DNA of 64,000 bases from a bacterium (GTDB lineage: Bacteria; Actinomycetota; Acidimicrobiia; Spongiisociales; ZC4RG35). Location of the stretch: positions 62,001 to 126,000 of the forward strand of contig JAPPFC010000002.1 of the NCBI GenBank assembly GCA_028824015.1, read 5' to 3'. The notes beneath the pieces are model-generated. The model saw only the letters and a list, made by a program, of their open reading frames with translations, searched no databases and had not been told where the DNA came from. Numbering within the stretch: position 1 is the stretch's first letter; each line of letters begins with the position of its first letter. A program made the position numbers and the translations under genes. This document shows positions 37,101 to 44,483 of this stretch, in pieces.

Positions 37101-38648
37101 TCTGAGGTTTGATTCCGGAACATGCAGGCCATTTATGCCCGGTGGGCGGTTGGCCCGTCCGGTTGCGGTGTCCGACCAGGGTCCGGGTCCTTCTTCGCTG
37201 GTCTTGGCTCTTACCTGTGCTTCGTAGGTTGCGCCCGCTTGGAGGCTGGGGAGGTTGAGGGTGAGTGTGGTGGCTGACAGTGTCCCGGTGTGGGTGGTCC
37301 AGTCCGCGGGTTCTTCGCCTTCGGCGGCTTTCTTGCGGTATCGGGCCTCATAGCCGGTGATGGTGAGGCCGTTGGCGGCCGGGGCGGTCCAGGTCACGTC
37401 CAGGGCGGGGTCGGTCGGTTCGCTGAACTCTGTTCGGGTAACGGTGGGGGTGTCGGGTTTCCCGGCTTCGACGTCGGTGATGTTGATGGTGAGGTTGGCA
37501 ACCGCTTCCTGGCCTTGTACGGTCCATTTCACCTTGCCCGTGTAGGAACTGGTGGTCTCGTAGTCGAGGGTGGCGCCTTCCTTGAGGCTGATCTGTCCGG
37601 TGGACGAATTGATCACGAACGCGGCGGTAGCGTCGCCCGACAGCGCGTAGGTGTATGTCTCGTCCTGGTAGGCCGTTCCCGCCACGGGGCTGCCTGCCGT
37701 GGCGCCGGCGGCGGACCTCTCGGCAATGTCCCGTGTCAGGTTGGCGAAGCCGCTCACATCGATGACTTCGGAGACACGACCGCCGTAGGAGTCCTGGGCG
37801 TAGTAGGTGACTCGCGCAGTGCCCGGGTTGACGACCCGGATCCTCAACGTGTCGGAGTCGTCGCCTTCAATGGTGGGTCTGATCAATCCGGGATAGTTCG
37901 AGGTGGCAGTGTAGGTCAACGTGTCGCTGTCGTCGTCGGCGAAGTCGCCGCTGATGGTTCGGACAGAGTCGGTCCCTCCCCACTCAAGAAGGTAGGAGGG
38001 ATTGAGAATGCCCAATGCCGTACGCTTCGGCGGGCGGTTGGCCTGTCCGCTTCCCGTCCCCGACCACGGTCCCGCTCCTCCGCTGCTCACGGCCCTCACC
38101 TGTGCCTCGTAGGTCTGGCCTGCCTCCAATCCGGCCAGTTTGAGAGTGGTGGCGGTGGCCGAAAGGGTACCGCTGTAGGACGTCCAGTCGTCGGCGTCTT
38201 GCTTGCGGTATCGGGCCTCGTAGCCGGTGATCGTCACACCATTGGCGGCGGGGGCGGTCCAGGTCACGTCCAGCCCGGGGTTCGAAGGCTGACTGAACCT
38301 TGTACGGCTCAACGAGGGCGTCCCGGGTTCCCCCGGTTGGGTGCTCTCACCACTGGCCGGGCCGGACCCAGGGGTTTCCGGGGGCGGTTCCTGGGCGAAA
38401 ACCGGGATCGAAGCGACCGAAACCGCCAGGAGAAGCAACAGAGCCATCGCTCCGGCGGAGGCGCGCAAAACCGATGGAAGGAAGGCGCGAGAGACGGTAG
38501 GTACCGGCCGGACGGGAATAGACTGTGCCTTGCGGGTTATTCCTGATGCGGAATCGAGGTCAGAGTCGGCCGCATCGGGAGCCGTGCTTGCAGGGACCCG
38601 ACCCCTTTCCGGGGCCGGGTCCCCACTATTTTCTGCTATATCTGTCAC
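31149..38648 (-). CDS. Giant fibronectin-III / cadherin-like repeat surface protein with membrane anchor
   Basis: A 2499-residue protein. A 60-residue polar N-terminal extension precedes a signal segment ('AGAMALLLLLAVSVASIPVFA', about 65-85). Eight fibronectin type III domains ('PALDVTWTAP...ITGYEARYRKKA...TYEAQVRA') alternate with tandem-repeat and cadherin-like domains ('AAAFVINSTTGQISVKEGAT'). Around residue 2200 a (DP)n-rich linker leads to an Ig-like domain ('YSQGQTISPFAIIVTDDGSP') and a final TM helix ('VIGLMVLLFLILPG') with a Lys/Arg tail, so the chain is probably fixed in the membrane. A role in adhesion or cell contact is inferred from the architecture. The start is GTG. A marR gene lies divergently upstream. 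Confidence 0.9.
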   Translation of the reverse strand: MTDIAENSGDPAPERGRVPASTAPDAADSDLDSASGITRKAQSIPVRPVPTVSRAFLPSVLRASAGAMALLLLLAVSVASIPVFAQEPPPETPGSGPASGESTQPGEPGTPSLSRTRFSQPSNPGLDVTWTAPAANGVTITGYEARYRKQDADDWTSYSGTLSATATTLKLAGLEAGQTYEAQVRAVSSGGAGPWSGTGSGQANRPPKRTALGILNPSYLLEWGGTDSVRTISGDFADDDSDTLTYTATSNYPGLIRPTIEGDDSDTLRIRVVNPGTARVTYYAQDSYGGRVSEVIDVSGFANLTRDIAERSAAGATAGSPVAGTAYQDETYTYALSGDATAAFVINSSTGQISLKEGATLDYETTSSYTGKVKWTVQGQEAVANLTINITDVEAGKPDTPTVTRTEFSEPTDPALDVTWTAPAANGLTITGYEARYRKKAAEGEEPADWTTHTGTLSATTLTLNLPSLQAGATYEAQVRAKTSEEGPGPWSDTATGRANRPPGINGLHVPESNLRWGQTYAWDISKFFPDPDGDTLTLIAFSNYPGIVSASAAGRDLLATGVNPSSATITYGARDPYGGRVFKTVTLTTVANPKRSIPERSPAGATVGRAIKGAAYGEETYTYALSGDATAAFVINSTTGQISVKEGATLDYETTSSYTGKVTWTVQEQTATANLTINTTDIEAGKPDTPTVARTEFSEPTDPALDITWTAPDANGLTITGYEARYRKKAASGENPASWTTYTGTLSATTLTFNLPNLQAGATYEAQVRAQTSEEGPGPWSDTGTGRANRPPQNTNKYYVQQNLGWGKPYSWEIETYFSDADGDTLTYTATSDYPGVINAWTVGSDMKMMPLNPSSATITYGVRDAYGGRASKAVKLTTVAYETREVAERSAAGATVGRPVVGNAYGDETYTHTLSGDAAAAFVIDSTTGQISVKEGATLDYETTSSYTGKVKWTVQGQEAVANLTINITDVEAGKPDTPTVTRTQFSEPTNPALDVTWTAPAANGLTITGYEARYRKEAAAGEEPASWTTYTGTLSATTLTLNLPNLEAGATYEAQVRAQTSEEGPGPWSDTGTGRANRPPGLTALYVPDQDLNWGTAYAWDISGVFSDADDDTLTYTASSNYPGIVKAWPDGPDLKAQGVNPSSATITYGARDPYGGHASKTVKLKTVANTTRSIPERSAAGAKVGRAVVGTAYQEETYTYALSGDAAAAFEINSTTGQISVKQGATLDYETTSSYTGKVQWTVQGQEAVANLTINITDVEAGKPDTPTVTRTQFSEPSDPALDVTWTTPDANGLTITGYEARYRKKAAAGEEAANWTTYTGTLSATTLTLNLPNLEPGATYEAQVRAQTSEEGPGPWSDTATGRANRPPQVTTDSMLLKADRAVGPDYRVSTYMHGMFTDPDGDGRRFVVTAQYPSIISAWIQTEPGGQRIVYRMLNPATSTLSYGAHDGYGGYVDHTVTRTGTQNPTRSIEENSAAGAKVGNPVNGRPHQDQALTYALSGDAAAAFEIDSSTGQISVKQGATLDYETTSSYTGEVTWTVQEQTATANLTINITDIEAGKPDTPTVTRTEFSEPSDPALDVTWTAPDANGLTITGYEARYRKKAADGENPADWTTHTGTLSAATLTVNLPNLDPGATYEAQIRAQTSEEGPGPWSDTATGRANRPPRRTAPTDATPTYRLQLGGDDALRTISGKFADDDSDTLTYTATSQYPGMIRVNIEGDASDTLRIRVLNPGASQVTYSAQDPYGGIVSETVNANGFTSLTRRVVENSPAGTRVGTPVNGRPYQDQALTYALSGDAAAAFVINSSTGQIRVKRGASPNYEAKRSYTGRVTWTVQGQTATANLTINITDVEPGEPDTPTLAQSTEDPTTVLDMAWTAPAANGSVITGYQVRHRKKAAAGEDPAEWTAYSGALTATDTALSLSSLEAGTTYQAQVRALSRHEGPGPWSSSGEGTTEAENRAPQFSRQALERSVPENSPAGTLIGEAVTAIDPEGHPLTYSLQTPSTLFAVDSATGQISVKEGANLDYETEASHTVIVEASDGLSLVGIDDDHIIDALTTVVIAVTDVAEPPLKPEAPAVTQSAVSPSSTLDVSWAAPDMTGKPDLTSYGLSYRPVGESQWQEIQPSGTQTSATIPGLQADTAYEVRVSAHNEDGASPWSDPGEGSTAELTTSAPPPPDTTPTPDPDPDPTPDPDPDPDTDGPNPNPDPDPNSLHATPPSVLTPLPTSPPSGLPPVAISDGDAPVEVVCFQAGLAAFYFPKSPDGSATPIHPDVILFGGSTPASGSDDCQEPTWTTYGEKNPDGYDDGYDDGNGGSANSPPVITKPDDKRYSQGQTISPFAIIVTDDGSPIVTVTGLPASLGYDPEEGMTSGAVASSAAPGSYVVTITADDGEYVVTETFTVTVIPHLSYAASSQLTRTASAVSPTAADSSVAERAPASDSLLSIFPIAPGLLGITGFEDLPLMPLSVIGLMVLLFLILPGTRKKKDRPKRSLLT
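33640..38330. repeat. 870-bp tandem repeat array inside the giant surface-protein gene
   Basis: The marker GTGTCGGGTTTC occurs at 33949, 34840, 35710, 36580 and 37450; the last three intervals are exactly 870 bp (290 codons), the first 891. Each unit encodes one fibronectin III plus one spacer and one cadherin-like domain. Fibronectin parts are close to identical at DNA level while spacers vary, suggesting concerted evolution. Confidence 0.92.
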
Positions 38649-39010
38649 CGTTCCATCCTTTCCGCCAGGTGCCGTAGTACGGTCTGGGCCGCGGGCAGGA
38701 CGTGTTGGGATTCCTGCCTGGGTGGGTCGTCCTCACCCGTTGCAACCGCGGCCTTGAAAGTTTCCCGTACATAACTATTGCCTATAACAAATATTGTAAA
38801 GTACAATACATGCTATCAAATACGCTTGCCAAATCCAACGATTGAGAAAGAGCAGTGTGCCCGTGAGCAGTCGGTGGGTGAGCCAGCCATGGACGTAGAG
38901 AGGCGCGCATTGCCATCTACCTGGTATGTCCGCGGTGCGGGTTCGGGTCGCCCTAGAGTCGGTGTGCCGAGCCTCTACAATGTCCTCTAGTTGACCCCGG
39001 ATTCATAGGA
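38649..39010. other. 362-bp divergent control region between the surface-protein and marR genes
   Basis: No gene is seen. The centre (38765-38830) is strikingly AT-rich, with 'cctataacaaatattgtaaa' and a perfect palindrome at 38793-38807. The surface-protein side has AAAGGATGG before its GTG. It probably holds promoters for both genes. Confidence 0.6.
38793..38807. promoter_or_regulatory. Candidate MarR operator
   Basis: ATTGTA-AAG-TACAAT is a perfect 6-bp inverted repeat. MarR-family dimers usually bind short AT-rich palindromes of about 15-20 bp of the TTGTA/TACAA kind near their own gene. Its place between the divergent marR and surface-protein genes suggests it controls one or both. Confidence 0.5.
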
Positions 39011-39493
39011 ATGACAGACAACCAGCCATCGCAACACGATCAGGAGACACCGGCGGGGCCGCCGGCGGTGGACTTGGTGGAGTGCGCTGAAAACCTGCTG
39101 AAGTCGGTCTTGGGGGGTTTGGCGGAGGAGGTGGATCCCTACGGACTCAATGCCATCGAGTACAGTCTCCTGAAGGCATGTATGAGGTGGGGGGAGTGCA
39201 CCGCAACCGACCTGGCGGAAGTGTTACCTGTCGACGCGTCCCGCATCAGCCGCCTGGTGACCGGCCTGGTCAACAAAGACCTGCTGATCCGACGCCGTCT
39301 GCCTGACGACCGTCGCATGGTGATGCTGCGGCTGTCACAGAAGGGCATCGAACTGACTGCCATGCTCAACCAACGCATCGACGCGCACAACAGCAGGCTC
39401 ATGGAGAACATCACGGGGGACGAGTTGAGCGTGCTTGAGTCCGTCACCGGCAGAATCATCGCTAACCACATAGCCCTGCGGTCATCCCGGTAA
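39011..39493 (+). CDS. MarR-family transcriptional regulator
   Basis: A 160-residue winged-helix protein. 'GLNAIEYSLLKACMRWGECT' and 'ATDLAEVLPVDASRISRLVT' form the HTH, and 'LVNKDLLIRRRLPDDRRMVMLRLSQKG' the wing, with flanking helices for dimerisation. MarR proteins generally respond to small phenolic or oxidising signals; the ligand is unknown here. It is divergent from the giant surface-protein gene and convergent with the methyltransferase gene. An AT-rich palindrome upstream is its likely operator. Confidence 0.92.
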   Translation: MTDNQPSQHDQETPAGPPAVDLVECAENLLKSVLGGLAEEVDPYGLNAIEYSLLKACMRWGECTATDLAEVLPVDASRISRLVTGLVNKDLLIRRRLPDDRRMVMLRLSQKGIELTAMLNQRIDAHNSRLMENITGDELSVLESVTGRIIANHIALRSSR

Positions 39494-39547
39494 GGGCAGG
39501 GAGTATCTGGACGCGGGTCCGACCGACCGGAGTCGCTCTTTCGGGGA

Positions 39548-40333
39548 CTACGGCTTGTTGGCTACTGCTTCTCCGTAGGCGATTCCGGCGAACGCGCCGG
39601 GATGTCCCCTCCACTTCCCGTAGGCGACCCGTATGTCGTCGCACAGTTTTTCGGTCGCCGCTCCGTATTTGATGGCCGCTTCCGTGATCTCGGGAGACAG
39701 AAACCACCGGTTGGCGACTTCGTGTATCAATTCCACTTCCTCGGGTGTGCTGTAGACGTCGAAAGATGCAGTCACCCGGATGTTCGAAAACCCGTTGTCC
39801 AAGAGGTGCACTTTGAGGTCCCTGCCCATCTGTGCATGGCCGTCGTCGGCCTCCAGCAGGTCTTCGAACATGCGCCAAGCGCTATTGATGACGCCGAAGT
39901 CGGGATGAGTGAAGCTCGATTTGCATATCATTTCACGGCAACCGATGATCCCGCCGGGTTTCAGGACTCGCTTGACCTCGGTGAGTACGGCGCGGGTGTC
40001 CGGAACGTGCATGAGAAGGTTGTGGCAATGGGCCACGTCGAAGTATCCGTCCTCGAAGGGGAGAGCCGTTACGTCGCCAACGTGGTATATCGCGTTATCC
40101 CGTCCCCCTAACTCGGCCACGGCCCTCGCCAGATCGATCTGGGACTCCTCCATGTCGACGCCGTGCAGGGTTCCGGGCGCTATCGCTCCGGCCAGTCCCA
40201 CCGAGATCGTGCCTGGTCCACAGCCGAAGTCGAGTAAGCGATGGCCGGGCCGCAGAAGTGGAAGGAGGTAAGCCGTGTGGGTCGCGGCGGTGAATCTCCT
40301 CATGGTTGCGAGGAATTCCTCGCTGAAGCCCAT
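39548..40333 (-). CDS. SAM-dependent class I methyltransferase (UbiE-like)
   Basis: A 261-residue enzyme. SAM motif I is 'LLDFGCGPGTISVGLA', motif II acid 'HGVDMEESQIDLA', motif III 'GDVTALPFEDGYFDVAHCHN', then 'VKRVLKPGGIIGCREM'. The class I fold is clear; a substrate such as a quinone or other small molecule cannot be chosen. It starts with 'MGFSEEFLATMRRFTAATHT', a common beginning for small-molecule methyltransferases. It is convergent with marR. A TTAACA palindrome lies about 95 bp upstream. Confidence 0.9.
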   Translation of the reverse strand: MGFSEEFLATMRRFTAATHTAYLLPLLRPGHRLLDFGCGPGTISVGLAGAIAPGTLHGVDMEESQIDLARAVAELGGRDNAIYHVGDVTALPFEDGYFDVAHCHNLLMHVPDTRAVLTEVKRVLKPGGIIGCREMICKSSFTHPDFGVINSAWRMFEDLLEADDGHAQMGRDLKVHLLDNGFSNIRVTASFDVYSTPEEVELIHEVANRWFLSPEITEAAIKYGAATEKLCDDIRVAYGKWRGHPGAFAGIAYGEAVANKP

Positions 40334-40425
40334 CGTGTAATCGGGGGTTGCCGATGTGTGTTCGATTTTGAGGTGACCTCCTCCCAGGCCGGTTGGGGAT
40401 GCGGTTCAAGGTCAGCCACACAAAC

Positions 40426-40440
40426 TTAACACATTGTTAA
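40426..40440. promoter_or_regulatory. TTAACA-CAT-TGTTAA palindrome upstream of the methyltransferase gene
   Basis: A perfect 6-bp inverted repeat with a 3-base centre in an AT-rich patch (40420-40490) between the end of etfA and the methyltransferase start. It differs from the palindrome near marR but has the same size and spacing, so it may be an operator for a regulator of that kind. Confidence 0.4.
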
Positions 40441-40573
40441 AGAATTGCAAAACCAATAGTCACGCAATATGCATACCATCCCAAAATAGGTGCATGACAC
40501 AGGTCTGTCCTGTTCGCGGCGGCGAACAGCGGCCAGGAAGGGAGACAGGGCCGGGAAGCGATCCCGGTCGGCG

Positions 40574-41530
40574 CTACCGGCTTTCCCGCAACTTCTCGAT
40601 CAGCTTGGGCATCACCTTGTGAACGTCCCCCACGATTCCGAGGTCCGAAATGGTGAAGATGGGAGCGTCGGGGTCCTTGTTGATGGCGATGATGGTCTTG
40701 GCGTCCTTCATCCCCACCAGGTGCTGCATGGCGCCGGAGATGCCGCAGGCGATGTAGACATCGGGCTTCACGGTCTTGCCGGTCTGTCCCACCTGTTTGG
40801 CGTATGGCACCCAACCGGCGTCGACGATGGCGCGGGTGGCGCCGGTGGCCGCGCCGAGCGGGGCGGCTACCGATTCCACCATCGAGTAATGCTCTGCCGC
40901 TCCCAACCCGCGCCCGCCGGAGACAATCACGGCCGCCTCCTCCAGGTCGGGTCCCTGCCGCTCCCGGGCGTGGCGCTCGGTCACCATCGCTCCCGCTCCT
41001 CCCACATCGGGGATCTCCATCGGTACCACCTCGGGGGGCGGCCCTCCGACCGGCTCGGCCGGGAAGGACTTGGGACGGACGATCGCCAGGTGGGGGCGGG
41101 GCGCCCGGAAGGCGGCGACCGCGATCTCGGCGCCTCCGGAGATCTCGTGACGGGTGGTGGCGGTCCCATCGGCTTCGAGTGTCACGTCCACCGCGTTGGA
41201 CAGCACCGGAAGACCCAGCCGGACCGCCAGGCGGCCGGCCACGTCCCGGTCGGTGTAGGCCTGCCCGAACAGGATCATGGCGGGGGTCTGTTCATTGGCC
41301 TGCTCGGCTATCGCCGCCGCCACCGGTGCAGCCGCCAGCCGGTCCCCGTGGTCGAAGTGGAGCACTCTCACCGCTCCGTGACTGCCGAGGGTCTCCCAGG
41401 CCCGGGCCGATCCGCCGCCCGCGTAGAGCACGGTGGGCTCTCCCAGGCTGCGCGCCTTGGCCAGGAGCTCCAGCCCCAGGGTGGAAGGCGCTCCGTCCGT
41501 CTCCTCGCAGAAGGCCCAGATCTCCGACAT
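40574..41530 (-). CDS. etfA: Electron transfer flavoprotein subunit alpha
   Basis: A 318-residue FAD-binding subunit of ETF, which passes electrons from acyl-CoA or other dehydrogenases to the quinone pool. The C-terminal FAD signature is '[20 protein letters not shown]' followed by '[21 protein letters not shown]'; '[10 protein letters not shown]' is the start of the FAD domain. ATG lies two bases past the etfB stop, so the two are cotranscribed. No dehydrogenase partner gene is adjacent. Confidence 0.95.
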   Translation of the reverse strand: MSEIWAFCEETDGAPSTLGLELLAKARSLGEPTVLYAGGGSARAWETLGSHGAVRVLHFDHGDRLAAAPVAAAIAEQANEQTPAMILFGQAYTDRDVAGRLAVRLGLPVLSNAVDVTLEADGTATTRHEISGGAEIAVAAFRAPRPHLAIVRPKSFPAEPVGGPPPEVVPMEIPDVGGAGAMVTERHARERQGPDLEEAAVIVSGGRGLGAAEHYSMVESVAAPLGAATGATRAIVDAGWVPYAKQVGQTGKTVKPDVYIACGISGAMQHLVGMKDAKTIIAINKDPDAPIFTISDLGIVGDVHKVMPKLIEKLRESR

Positions 41531-41532
41531 GG

Positions 41533-42291
41533 CTAGATGACCTTCGCTTCCTGGAGCTTCTCCAGGATCAGCAGATGCCCCTCGCCCTCATCCTCCGCCA
41601 CCACTCCCGCTGTCCGTTCCGGTGCGGGGACCACCGAGATCACCTCCTGGCCGACCGAGACGTCCACTCCCAGATCGGAAACTTCCAGGGTCTCGGTGGG
41701 CTTCTGGCGGGCCTGCATGATCCCCCGGAAAGTCGGATAGCGGGGCTCCACCACCCCGGCGGTCACCGAGACCAGGGCGGGGAGGTCTGCGGTCACCACG
41801 TCGTAGCCGGCGCTGGTCTGGCGGTGGATGGTGACCCCGTCACCGGAGACCTCCACCCGGGTGGCGTAGGTGAGGGCCGCCACTCCCAGCAGTTCGGCCA
41901 TCATCTGGGGGACGACTCCCGAGTAACCGTCGGTGGACTCGGGGCCGCATATGACCAGGTCGAACCCGGTGCGCTCCACGGCCGCCGACAGGACCCGGGC
42001 GGTGGTCAGGGCGTCGGCGCCCGCCAGGGTCTCGTCCTCGATCATGACCGCCTGGTCGGCGCCCATCGCCAGCGCCTGGCGGATGCCCTGGGCGCGTCCC
42101 ACCGGACCCATGGAGACCAGGGTGACCGTTCCCTCGTGGGCCTCAGCCAGTCTCAGGCCCATCTCCACGCCGTAGCGGTCGGTGTCGTCGAGGATCTGGT
42201 CCTCGGTACGGACCAGCCGATGGGTTTCCGGGTCGAATCGGGACGGGTTGGCCGGGTCGGGAATCTGCTTGACGCACACCAGTATCCGCAT
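41533..42291 (-). CDS. etfB: Electron transfer flavoprotein subunit beta
   Basis: A 252-residue subunit with AMP-binding fold. ATG 42291 gives the standard 'MRILVCVKQIPDP'; an upstream TTG would add four residues. Recognition features include 'DRYGVEMGLRLAEAHEGTVT', 'ADQAVMIED' and the partner-contact loop 'PRYPTFRGIMQARQKPTETL'. It pairs with etfA directly downstream. The upstream neighbour is the purine nucleoside phosphorylase gene. Confidence 0.95.
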   Translation of the reverse strand: MRILVCVKQIPDPANPSRFDPETHRLVRTEDQILDDTDRYGVEMGLRLAEAHEGTVTLVSMGPVGRAQGIRQALAMGADQAVMIEDETLAGADALTTARVLSAAVERTGFDLVICGPESTDGYSGVVPQMMAELLGVAALTYATRVEVSGDGVTIHRQTSAGYDVVTADLPALVSVTAGVVEPRYPTFRGIMQARQKPTETLEVSDLGVDVSVGQEVISVVPAPERTAGVVAEDEGEGHLLILEKLQEAKVI

Positions 42292-42324
42292 GGGCGCACT
42301 CAAGGTTACTAGCCCCGGTGGTTC

Positions 42325-43155
42325 CTAAATCCGGGGGAGGAGGGCGGTGAGCAGGCGGCTGAAGTCGTCTTTCACCAGTTCCGCGGTGGCCGCCACGTCC
42401 TCGTGGGTGAGGCGGTGGTCGGCGATCCCGGCGGCGAGGTTGGTCACCACCGACAGCCCGATCACCTGCCGCTCCATGTGGCGGGCGCAGATGACCTCGG
42501 GCACCGTGGACATGCCCACCAGGTCGGCGCCCAGGCGGCGGGCCATCTCCACCTCGGCGGGCGTCTCGAAGGTCGGCCCCAGGAACCAGGCGTACACCCC
42601 CTCGGAAACGGCGATGTCCTGTTCGGCGGCGACTTCCGAGACCAGCCGCCGCAGGCGGGGGGTGTAGGTGTCGGACATGTCGGGAAACCGGGTCCCCATC
42701 CGGTCGTCGTTGGGGCCCACCAGGGGGTTGATGCCCGCCAGGTTGATGTGGTCGGAGATCGCCACTATCGATCCGGCGGTCATGCCGTCGCCGCAGCCTC
42801 CGGCGGCGTTGGTCACCACCAGGGTCCGGCAACCGGCCATCAGCGACGCCCGCATCGCGAAGGTCAGCACATCGGGGCTGTAGCCCTCGTAGGCGTGGAC
42901 CCTCCCCGAGAGCAGTATCACCCGGTTGGTCCCGAACCGGGCCGAGTAGAGGGTCCCGGCGTGGCCCATGACGGCCGGGACCGGGAACCCGGGGATGTCG
43001 GGGTAGGGGACCGCGACGGCCTTCTCCAGGTGTTCGGGGAAGTCCCCCGAAGCGGACCCGAGCACCACCACCACGTCGTGGCGGGGATGGCCCGTGGCTT
43101 CGGCTATGGCTCGGGCGGCGGCCTCGAGTCTCTCGTACAGGTCGGGTGTCGGCAT
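42325..43155 (-). CDS. Purine nucleoside phosphorylase (trimeric class)
   Basis: A 276-residue enzyme splitting purine nucleosides with phosphate to base and (deoxy)ribose 1-phosphate. 'VVVVLGSASGDFPEHLE', 'LLSGRVHAYEGYSP', 'LVVTNAAGGCGDGMTAGSIV' and 'GVYAWFLGPTFETPAEVEMA' match the low-molecular-mass trimeric family (PunA/PNP II) rather than DeoD. ATG 43155 is three bases past the deoA stop. It belongs to the nucleoside-salvage cluster with deoA and deoB. Confidence 0.94.
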   Translation of the reverse strand: MPTPDLYERLEAAARAIAEATGHPRHDVVVVLGSASGDFPEHLEKAVAVPYPDIPGFPVPAVMGHAGTLYSARFGTNRVILLSGRVHAYEGYSPDVLTFAMRASLMAGCRTLVVTNAAGGCGDGMTAGSIVAISDHINLAGINPLVGPNDDRMGTRFPDMSDTYTPRLRRLVSEVAAEQDIAVSEGVYAWFLGPTFETPAEVEMARRLGADLVGMSTVPEVICARHMERQVIGLSVVTNLAAGIADHRLTHEDVAATAELVKDDFSRLLTALLPRI

Positions 43156-43157
43156 TT

Positions 43158-44483
43158 TCAATCCATCTCGCTGCTTCGGATTCTCTCTCCTATTAAAGGC
43201 GCGGCGTCCGGGGGGTGGTCGTCTATCGACCAGGCGCCCGCCAGGTAGTCCCGCACCGCCTCCCATCGATTCTCGTCCTCGTAGGACACCTCGGCCAGGG
43301 TCTGACCCCTCTCCACCCGATCGCCCGGCTTGGCCAGGATCCTGATTCCCACCCCCGGGTCGATCGAGTCCTCCTTGCGCTCCCGACCCGCTCCCAGGCG
43401 GGTGGCGGCGATGCCCACCGTCAGGGCGTGACATACCGAGACATAGCCGGATTCGGCCGCCCGGACCCGGGCGCGCCGGGTGGCCGCCGGAAGGAGGGAC
43501 GGGTCGTCCACCACCGCGGGATCCCCTCCCTGGGCCTGGACCACCCGGCGGAATACCTCCAGGGCCTCCCCGGACTCCACCGCTCGGGTGAGCATCCGGC
43601 GAGCGGCGGTCTCATCGGAGACCCCTCCTGCCAGGAGCAGCATCTCCGACCCCAGGGCCAGGGTGACCTCCCAGAGGTCCTCGGGTCCCTCGCCGCGAAG
43701 GGTCCGGATCGACTCGGTGATCTCGCAGGCGTTGCCGACTTCTCTCCCCAGGGGGGACTCCATGCTGGTCAGGAAGGCGGTGGTCGCCACGCCGTGCGCC
43801 TTTCCCAGCCCGACCATGGTGGCGGCCAGTTCGCGGGCCCGGGCCGGGTCGGGCATGAACGCCCCGGCGCCGGTCTTGACGTCCAGGACCAGGCCGTCGA
43901 GGTCTTCGGCCAACTTCTTGGACATGATCGAGGAGGCGATCAGGGGAAGGGAGGGAACGGTGCCGGTGGCGTCCCGGAGCGCGTAGAGTTTGGCGTCGGC
44001 GGGCGCCAGGTTCTCCGACTGTCCTCCGTACACCATGCCGTGGGTCGAGAGCACTTCCATGAAGCGGTCGGAACTGAGGGAGGTGCTCAACCCGGGAATG
44101 GACTCCAGCTTGTCCCGGGTCCCGCCGGTGTGACCCAGGCCGCGCCCGGTCAGGGTGGGAGCGAGGACCCCGCAGGCCCTGACCATGGGCAGGAGCGGGA
44201 TGGTGACCTTGTCTCCCACGCCTCCGGTGGAGTGCTTGTCCACCTTGGGGCCCCGAAGTCCCGACAGGTCCAGGGTCTCGCCCGAATGCAGCATGGCGTC
44301 GGTCCATGTCGAGAGTTCCACAGCGTCGAGTCCTCGCAGATACACGGCCATGGCCATGGCCGCCATCTGGTAGTCGGTCACCTCGCCGGAGGTGAAGGCC
44401 GAGATCAGCCACTCTATCTGTTCGGGGGACAATGCCAGGCCGTCCCTCTTTCGTTCGATCAGTTCGACGGCGGTGAACCTCAC
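43158..44483 (-). CDS. deoA: Thymidine / pyrimidine-nucleoside phosphorylase
   Basis: A 441-residue enzyme releasing thymine or uracil and deoxyribose 1-phosphate. The family signature is 'LRGPKVDKHSTGGVGDKVTI', with 'GRGLGHTGGTRDKLESIPG' for substrate binding and a C-terminal PYNP domain near 'ILAKPGDRVERGQTLAEVSY'. GTG overlaps the deoB stop by 4 bp (GTGA). Broad or thymidine-only specificity cannot be decided by eye. Confidence 0.94.
   Translation of the reverse strand: MRFTAVELIERKRDGLALSPEQIEWLISAFTSGEVTDYQMAAMAMAVYLRGLDAVELSTWTDAMLHSGETLDLSGLRGPKVDKHSTGGVGDKVTIPLLPMVRACGVLAPTLTGRGLGHTGGTRDKLESIPGLSTSLSSDRFMEVLSTHGMVYGGQSENLAPADAKLYALRDATGTVPSLPLIASSIMSKKLAEDLDGLVLDVKTGAGAFMPDPARARELAATMVGLGKAHGVATTAFLTSMESPLGREVGNACEITESIRTLRGEGPEDLWEVTLALGSEMLLLAGGVSDETAARRMLTRAVESGEALEVFRRVVQAQGGDPAVVDDPSLLPAATRRARVRAAESGYVSVCHALTVGIAATRLGAGRERKEDSIDPGVGIRILAKPGDRVERGQTLAEVSYEDENRWEAVRDYLAGAWSIDDHPPDAAPLIGERIRSSEMD

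Noticed and set aside
33640-38330. Regular repeats as a CRISPR or insertion-element array
   Set aside because: The 870-bp units stay in frame and encode recognised protein domains.
37290-38546. Plus-strand frames of 'GGGVGG' type, repeated across 32-38 kb
   Set aside because: They recur at the same phase in each unit because they are antisense to the fibronectin/cadherin repeats; no start signals or family match.
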